The notes under the pieces: model-generated
Told to the model about the DNA's origin: nothing
The model's input: only the letters and a program-made list of their open reading frames with translations
Database searches by the model: none
Translations under genes and position numbers: made by a program
NCBI GenBank assembly: GCA_028456385.1
Contig: JALNQF010000518.1
Location: forward strand, 1-25,224
DNA length: 25,224 bases
Source: Ophiosphaerella korrae
Lineage: Eukaryota; Ascomycota; Dothideomycetes; Pleosporales; Phaeosphaeriaceae
Direction of reading: 5' to 3'
Part shown: positions 19,390 to 25,224 of the stretch, piece by piece
How positions within the stretch are numbered: position 1 is the stretch's first letter
Layout: each line of letters begins with the position of its first letter

Positions 19390-20449
19390 ATCGATTGTTG
19401 ATGGATCAATTTTTATTAATCTCAAGGTAAGGTCCCGTAATAGCTCCAAACACGGAACGTACACCGGGCTATATACTGGATGGGCTTTGCCACACCAAAG
19501 GGTACAAACAATGCGAGATCTAATCAAGTCCAGCAGTTGCGGAAACTTGTCTTATCAATAGACACCGCTTCGCGCTTTATGTCAAGTCGCTAGCGCGAAT
19601 CTTCAAGCCAATTGTTCACAACGGATCTGGGGAATTGCTCTCAGTGTATGGTTCGCGGTACTTAGCGCCATGAAATTGGCTTTCCTCTAACTGGCACTCA
19701 AGTTTTGTTGGGAATGGGTGACAGAGTTGGATTAACGTCACTAGGCGATCTGCAGCTACGGTCGCTTGCACTTGCACCGTCTAGGAAAGGCCAATACTAA
19801 GCGAGATAAGGCTGATGTAGGAAAAAAGACTTGCGAAAAGCGGCAACTGCAAGTGCAAGCGACAATTGCAAAGCACTTTTCCACGATCCAATCGTCGATG
19901 CCCCATAGCGTCGTCAAGCAGGTGCCCTCCTTAATACAAAGCAGGCCGAAAGTATGGAACCACTTGATCTTGAATCCATCTACTACGGATGATAGTGTTC
20001 GACAGCCTCCTCTGCGGAAGTATGTTTAAGAGAGCCGGGCGGGCGTTCGTCAACCTTCAGGAGTGCATGACAATCAAAAGACTCTGGTTTGCCTCCACGA
20101 ATTGAATTTTGCTCAGCCGCTTCCACAACGCTCTGGATTCTCAGGTTTTGTAAGATTCAAAATCTCTTTTTTATTTTCTCGCAATGCTTCTAACACCGGT
20201 ACCTCGGACGGGACTAGGTGGATTCGGTTTTATGAATCTGGCCGGGTTCCATGGAAACCACTTAACGGTTCCAACTCTTTCAACCCACGCTATTTAAACC
20301 TTATCCTACCTGACGCCAGTGGAGTTTGCACATTCATATTATCTTTGGCTTTCTCCTGCTTAACTGCTATTCTCATCAGTACCATCCCTGTCATACAATT
20401 CGGACTGAAGCTTAGCAACGCAAGCTTCCCATCTAGTCATCGCATCAAC
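19390..20449. other. Intergenic region between the BTB-like and rhodopsin-domain genes
   Basis: There is no supportable protein. A plus-strand frame at 20063-20488 (141 codons) and one at 19766-20029 lack family resemblance or coding-like composition. The notable element is a 16-bp perfect inverted repeat at 19761-19776/19848-19863. The region must hold the BTB-like gene's promoter and the rhodopsin-domain gene's 3' end. Confidence 0.5.
19761..19863. repeat. 16-bp perfect inverted repeat with 71-nt loop
   Basis: GTCGCTTGCACTTGCA at 19761-19776 is exactly complementary in reverse to 19848-19863. Pairing stops on both sides, so the dyad is precisely 16 bp. It could be a hairpin RNA, a terminal repeat of a tiny MITE-like element, or a dyad operator. 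Confidence 0.75.
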
Positions 20450-21856
20450 TTACACTGCCTCTACCGGCTGTTTCACACCACTAAATGACACCTGAATTTG
20501 GCTCTGGACAGTGATGCCCTCCTCCTCCATTGTCTTAATCGAGTGCCCCTCGCCAGGTTTTCCCCCCTCGACCCAGGAACAGTTACGATCCCGCTCCAAC
20601 AGTTCATACTCGTCGTTTTGTTGCTGCTTTGTTTTGTCCGCGCCATGCTCCGGCGCAAGGAACATCGTATCGCGCCCGCTTGTGTGACCTGAACCCAGAC
20701 TCTTTCCCAGACGAGAGGGCCCAGGGAGGAGCCTAACTACCGGTCTCAGCGAAGGAAGACAGACACAGACAACGCCAACACAGCTCTCCATTGCGCTCCA
20801 GAGAACAGAGTTTTCCACAGTCCAATTTGCAACGAACACTCGGAGATCTACGAGGAGTACCATGCGAAGGCGTACAGCAGATGCGGCCAAGACACTGATT
20901 AATGAATTTTCGTTAGTGTTTGTCTCAAAAGTTTCCATGCGAAACTATAGGAAAGAGCAAGACTCACAAGCTACCAAGGAGGAAGAACCCCATCACGAAA
21001 ATCTTTTGCGTCAAGCTGATTTTCAGGCCCCAGACATAAGGTGCAGGTAGTGCAAGTAGGAATAGATCAGCTAGAATGTTGGGAATAGCGGTGCCGAAGA
21101 AGAAAGGCACCAACTCTACGCATTTCGCAGAGCTTTTTAAGGCTGGTGTCCAGAGAGAGGCAACGGGAACACATTGGAAAGCTGTGACTAGAAGCTGCAA
21201 ATGCATATCACGTTAGTGTTGTTATTGGGGGAGCTGTAATAGATGTAAGACCAACATCATTGGTGACGCGAGTTCGAGGCTAAATAGGTAAAGGAAAAGA
21301 CAGATTTACCGATGCGATGAACCATGCCACAACGAAGCCAGTAGTAAGGAAGATTGGAACGCGTATCGAAGTTACATTGAACAGTCTCCAGTAGAATGCT
21401 AGTATAGATAACTTTAGGCTAACCTGGGTGACGTAATAGAATAGCTCAGCGACGTAAATTGATTTTGCGTGTGCTACGAGGGTACTCTCTGGGATGGGTT
21501 CCCCTCGAAGGGCACTATAATCTGGGAGATCTGTGTCGACATCAGATTATAGAGACTGTGCATGTGATGTATAGTCCCTTACTTTTAAGGATGAGAGACA
21601 GAAGCACTCCCAGTGCAAGCTTAACGACACATCGTATTAGCCAGCATTAAGAAAACAGGGCCTTGTCTTAGCATACCAGCCCGGCGCAGGCGAGCCAATC
21701 ATCGTACCATATCCTAGCTCTTGCTATCTTTCGCGCCGTGAAGCGAAGGACTACAGCAAATATAGCTAGCGGAAAACTAACAGATATTGCAATGATTGTC
21801 CGATTTCGATACCATTGAGTAAGATGGTCTACATTTGCCGAAGATAGAGCAGTCAT
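20450..21856 (-). CDS. Rhodopsin-domain (Pth11-related) seven-helix fungal membrane protein
   Basis: The model has five exons on the minus strand: 21856-21677, 21619-21583 (37 nt), 21530-21310, 21194-20968 and 20894-20450, giving 369 aa, the usual size. Introns are 57, 52, 115 and 73 bp with GT...AG ends, and CTAAT/CTAAC branch sites in introns 1, 3 and 4. All joins hold frame. TM1 is at about 20-41. The family motif WYDDWLACAGL is at 50-60. Then come LVAHAKSIYVAELFYYVTQ and LKLSILAFYWRLF, an IFLTTGFVVAWFIAS helix, FQCVPVASLW with a conserved Cys, FFGTAIPNILADLFLLALPAPYVWGL, KIFVMGFFLLGSF, and the final helix with ESCVGVVCVCLPSLRPV. About 100 residues of polar cytoplasmic tail follow. This fits the fungal rhodopsin-domain family of unknown ligand (no retinal function is implied), which is often enriched in accessory regions. 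It lies about 750 bp from the RIP-affected island and looks intact. Confidence 0.88.
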
Positions 21857-22600
21857 ATTGGCCGTAGAAACGGGGAAATAGGTATAGATGCGTGTCAATA
21901 GAAAGATAACTATTCTATTGCATGTCAAAAGTGGGACCCTCCAGGAGATTTAATATTGCGGTGGGAGATTTAAACACTCACTAACGCCAACTGCTCCATG
22001 TCAGCCCTTCAAGCAATACCAAAACTAATGCCGCATCACTCAGGTATCTATTGGCGGGTGGCCAGCAGCACACTCTTATTCCGCAGCCGGGGCCGAGGGA
22101 ACATTTCCGGTTCGCTGGAAACGTTGGCATTACTCGCTAAACCTTATTCGCCTGAGTAGTTGCAATTTGCGGGGAACAGGGAGCACCGGGCGCGTTGCGC
22201 CAAGATGTCGGAGCTTGCCGCAGAACATGATTGGTAACCCGTGGACTGCCTCATTAACCAATCTCGTAAAGATTCTCGTCCAAGCCTAGCCCCACATGCA
22301 AAGCATGGTACTACTTCACGCGGTCTGCGTTCCACACTGCAGGTCCGCCTGCTGCGATGGCTTCTTAGGTGGCAGCTGCGTCAATAAATGCCCTCCGCAA
22401 CAACTTAGAGCCCTGTCGCAATGGCTACTGCCTTCCTGAATGATGTAACAGCTGGAAGCAGAATGACTCGTCCGCAATTGCGGGTGGGTGGCTTCCCGGG
22501 CATAAAGCCTATTTGCTAGTTCTTTTGCGTGGCGTTAACATTCCGTTCACCCAACTGCGTCTCACTCATCCGCAAAAAAGCATTCTCTTCAACACGGCCT
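21857..22600. other. Promoter side of the rhodopsin-domain gene and transition zone
   Basis: Base composition is ordinary up to about 22550, then shifts quickly to AT-rich. No gene is visible; a minus frame at 22144-22335 is Arg/Cys-rich and not protein-like. The stretch holds the presumed promoter of the minus-strand gene ending this side at 21856. Confidence 0.5.
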
Positions 22601-22873
22601 AGAATTCTCTAGACGCGATCCAGCCTTTTAGCTATGCGCGCTTAAATGTTATGCTTTTTTGCGCTATGCAAGTAGTGCTTATAGCCTTGAATTCCTATCT
22701 AGACTATACCTATAGCCTCTACCCTATACGCGCTTTAACCTTTACTAACGCCTTTAGAGTTCTTGTACTGCAATTCTATAGGAAACACTAAATTTAGCTA
22801 ATAGCTTACTAATTATGTTTAACTAGTGCAATAGGTCTAGTACTTAGGCACAGGCTTACTATTCCCCGCAAAC

Positions 22874-23049
22874 TGTAACGGGGTCGCCTGTCGTCAACTA
22901 CAAGTAACCTCTAGGGTACGTGTTATAATCTAGCAATAGGCTGTAAACAATAGAATAATTCCTAATAGGTAATATTAAGTATTGTCGCTCTTAGTTAAAG
23001 ATTAGATTGCTAATATTATTCTATTAATAAACATCTCTACTACCTATAT
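22874..23049 (+). repeat. LTR-like direct repeat, copy 1 (truncated)
   Basis: It begins TGTAACGGGGTCGCCTGTCG and shares a recognisable series of segments with the copy at 23050: CAACTACAAGTAACC, TGTAAACAATAGA and AGATTAGATTGCTAATA. It ends abruptly at CTACTACCTATAT where copy 2 begins. Some 40 bp present in copy 2 are missing. The TGTAACGGGG start is typical of fungal LTRs. Confidence 0.7.
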
Positions 23050-23269
23050 TGTAATAGGGTTACCTGTCGTTAACTACAAGTAACCTTCTCTAGGAGAGAG
23101 TATAGTAGATTAAAAGTTAATAACTAAAGTGCGTATTATAATTAAGTAATAAACTTGTAAACAATAGAGTAATATCTTGCGATGTTAATATATTATTGTT
23201 CTTAGTTAGAGATTAGATTACTAATACTATCCTAATAATATATATTACTACTAACTATATACTATTACA
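23050..23269 (+). repeat. LTR-like direct repeat, copy 2, bounded by TGTAAT...ATTACA
   Basis: About 220 bp begin TGTAATAGGGTTACCTGTCG and end ACTATTACA, so the ends are TG...CA with a 6-bp inverted terminal repeat TGTAAT/ATTACA, as expected of an LTR. Relative to copy 1, CG became TA at the start and CA became TA (GTCAAC to GTTAAC), consistent with RIP. Confidence 0.7.
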
Positions 23270-23465
23270 AGTTAGAGCTTCGCTCTATATAATTCAAGTA
23301 AGCCTATAGTAGTAAGTAAGCTATATAAGCTATTCGAGCTACTCTACTATATATAAGTAGCTTAGCTTAGATAGCTCTTTAATTAATAATTATTTCTTAC
23401 TTATTCCTAAGCTTATATCTTATAATAGTTATAAGCTTAGTACTAAAAATTACTTAATAGTTCTA
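23263..23465 (+). repeat. Repeat block A (inverted copy at 24252-24454)
   Basis: This block of 203 bp reads from TATTACAAGTTAGAGC to AATAGTTCTA. Its reverse complement is found with few differences at 24252-24454. It starts with the last seven bases of LTR-like copy 2. Confidence 0.85.
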
Positions 23466-23762
23466 CTAATTTACTTTAGCGTAAGTACCTTTAAGCTAAG
23501 GACTAAGCTCTAGATTACTAATTAGCTTATTATCTAAGCCTAGTCTAGAGCTAGCTTTAGTATTAACGCCTCTAGGAAATCTTATACTATAAGCTTACCT
23601 ATTACCTCTATAATATTATACGCAATTACATACTAATATAGGTATAGCTACTTATTATACTAGAGCTCTAGTAATTATTATCTTTAGTAAGCCTTCTATA
23701 GATAGGCTTAGTATTAAGCTTAGATAAGATTACTAGTACTAGTATTAGATAGGGCTAGTAAG
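23463..23762 (+). repeat. Repeat block B (inverted copy at 24455-24754)
   Basis: This block of 300 bp reads from CTACTAATTTAC to GGGCTAGTAAG. Its reverse complement occupies 24455-24754. By eye it differs at about 20 positions, all transitions, many of them CG versus TA pairs. Confidence 0.85.
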
Positions 23763-24251
23763 CTCTTTAGCGTTTAGATAAGCTCTTATAATATAGCTTT
23801 ATTATTTATAAATAGAGTTATCTTAGCTATTACTAGATAGCTTAAATTAACTATAGCGTTTACCTAGGTACTTAGAGCTCTAAGGCGTACTATTTACAAT
23901 ACCTAAGTATCTTTTATAGCTTAGTATTTCTCTATTATAAGCTTATAGGTAGCTACCTCTTTTACTATTACTAGGCTCTTTAGTTTAAGTTAAACTAGTT
24001 TGTTAGCGTAGATATTAGGGACGTTATTAGCTTCTAGATTAACTAGCTACTAGATACCTAGCTTAAAAGTATTATAATAAAGTTATATAAACTATACTAG
24101 CTATTATAAGTACTTATTAAGTAGAGTAGTACTTTTATTAAGTAGAGTAATCTTACTATAAGATATTATAAGCGTTTAAGTAATAGATAAGATAAAATAA
24201 AATAAGATAAAAGTATACTAAGCTTATAATCTCTTACTATAGTATATAGGA

Positions 24252-24454
24252 TAGAACTATTAAGTAATTTTTAGTACTAAGCTTATAACTATTATAAGAT
24301 ATAAGCTTAGAAATAAGTAAGAGATAATTATTAATTAAAGAGCTATCTAAGCTAAGCTACTTATATATAGTAGAGTAGCTCGAATAGCTTATATAGCTTA
24401 CTTACTACTATAGGCTTACCTAAATTATATAGAGTAGAGCTCTAACTTGTAATA
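24252..24454 (-). repeat. Repeat block A' (inverse of A)
   Basis: It is the reverse complement of 23263-23465, reading TAGAACTATTAAG at its left end and ACTTGTAATA at its right end. It directly abuts B' with no intervening base. Confidence 0.85.
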
Positions 24455-24754
24455 CTTACTAGCTTTATCTAATACTAGCGCTAGTAATCTTATCTAAGCT
24501 TAATACTAAGCCTATCTATAAAAGGCTCGCTAAAGATAATAATTACTAGAGCTCTAGTATAATAAGTAGCTACGCCTATATTAGCGTATAATTGCGTACA
24601 ATATTATAGAGGTAATAGGCGAGCTTATAGTATAAGATTTCCTAGAGGCGTTAATACTAAAGCTAGCTCTAGACTAAGCTTAGATAATAAGCTAATTAGT
24701 AATCTAGAGCTTAGTCCTTAGCTTAAAAGTACTTATACTAGAGTAAATTAGTAG
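24455..24754 (-). repeat. Repeat block B' (inverse of B)
   Basis: It is the reverse complement of 23463-23762, reading CTTACTAGCTTTATC at its left end and AAATTAGTAG at its right end. A' and B' keep the same left-to-right order as A and B although each is inverted. Confidence 0.85.
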
Positions 24755-25224
24755 TATCTACTTAGCTCTATTATAGGAGTATAAGCTCTAAACTACTAAT
24801 TAAGGAGCTAGCGTATTTATAATATTTAGAGAATCTAAGCTAAGCTTAAGCTTAAGTACTAACTTAAAATATAACTACCTATATAGCTAAGCTTACTACT
24901 AGAAGCTATAAGATTATAGATAGGTATAAGTAGTACTTACTAGTAATCTATTTAAAATAGATAATAATAGAAAAGTAAAAATATAGGCTTATTTAGATAA
25001 GCTACGCTTTATAGTAGTTAAAACCTTAGTAACTTAAAAGTAAGCTAGTCTCTTATAGGAACTAGTTAAAGCTAGCTTAGAGTTAGTTAAATTAAAGGCT
25101 CTAGTCTACCTAGGCTAGCTAAACGTAGTACTTATTAACTTAGGTATACTTATTAAGCTAGCACCTAGAGCCTACTTAACGCTAGATTTTAATACTTACC
25201 TACTCTCTAAGAGTACTATACTTA

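Larger units (their letters stand above)
22600..25224. mobile_element. RIP-degenerated AT-rich transposon island, reaches the window end
   Basis: From about 22600 the sequence is dominated by TA, TTA, CTA, TAG and TAA. No open frame of even 60 codons remains, and CpA appears rare while TpA is very frequent. Internal copies differ by C-to-T and G-to-A changes. This is the signature of repeat-induced point mutation acting on repeated DNA in ascomycetes. The original element cannot be read; LTR-like ends at 22874-23269 favour an LTR retrotransposon. The island continues beyond 25224. Confidence 0.85.

Noticed and set aside
20063..20488. Plus-strand frame of 141 codons next to the rhodopsin-domain gene
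   Set aside because: It overlaps the 3' end of the well-supported minus-strand gene and has no recognisable features.
21260..21290. tRNA B-box-like GTTCGAGGC
   Set aside because: It lies inside an intron of the rhodopsin-domain gene, with no matching A-box or cloverleaf.
22144..22335. Minus-strand frame of 63 codons before the RIP island
   Set aside because: Short, Arg/Cys-rich, and without homology that I recognise.

Overview
This window looks like nuclear DNA of a filamentous ascomycete, most likely a dothideomycete of the Pleosporales type. The evidence is short introns (44 to 143 bp) with GT...AG ends and CTAAC/CTGAC-like branch sites, pyrimidine-rich leaders, fungus-specific families (GID4/Vid24, Bor1, a fungal rhodopsin-domain protein, a fungal BTB-like protein, kinesin-light-chain-type TPR debris), and a terminal AT-rich block with the signature of repeat-induced point mutation (RIP). 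The family assignments are recognised by eye; no search was run.

Layout. 1-3729 is gene-poor and opens with two 41-nt C runs. 3730-4794 (+) is an unrecognised 354-residue protein with a Pro/Ser/Tyr-rich tail. 4795-6374 is intergenic and holds a 16-bp tandem repeat array and a G15 run. 6375-7800 (+) is the GID/CTLH E3 ligase substrate receptor Vid24/Gid4, with a first coding exon of only two codons. 8252-9220 (+) is a four-exon FMN-binding split-barrel (pyridoxamine-oxidase-like) protein. 9705-11566 (-) is a three-exon Bor1/SLC4-type anion (borate/bicarbonate) transporter. 12748-14699 (+) is a two-exon SET-domain methyltransferase. 14907-16477 (+) is the DEAD-box ribosome-biogenesis helicase Dbp8. 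16604-17294 is a degenerate TPR gene relic. 18196-19389 (-) is a BTB/POZ-like fungal protein whose frame is broken by an 11-nt G run. 20450-21856 (-) is a five-exon rhodopsin-domain seven-helix membrane protein. From about 22600 to the end the sequence becomes TpA-rich with almost no open frames: two abutting LTR-like direct repeats (22874-23269), then two blocks A and B that recur as A' and B', each inverted but in unchanged order.

How it fits together. The left and middle parts are a housekeeping neighbourhood (protein degradation receptor, flavoprotein, transporter, chromatin enzyme, ribosome-assembly helicase). They do not form a pathway or an operon. From about 16.5 kb the content turns accessory: TPR relic, BTB-like gene, rhodopsin-like gene, and finally a RIP-mutated transposon island. 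I see no biosynthetic cluster, CRISPR array, rRNA, tRNA or telomere repeat. The most interesting observations are the permuted inverted repeat in the RIP island, the Met-Pro start of the proline-degron receptor, a repeated flip of coding-strand G/C bias near the 3' ends of four genes, and the long C/G mononucleotide runs, one of which breaks a gene.
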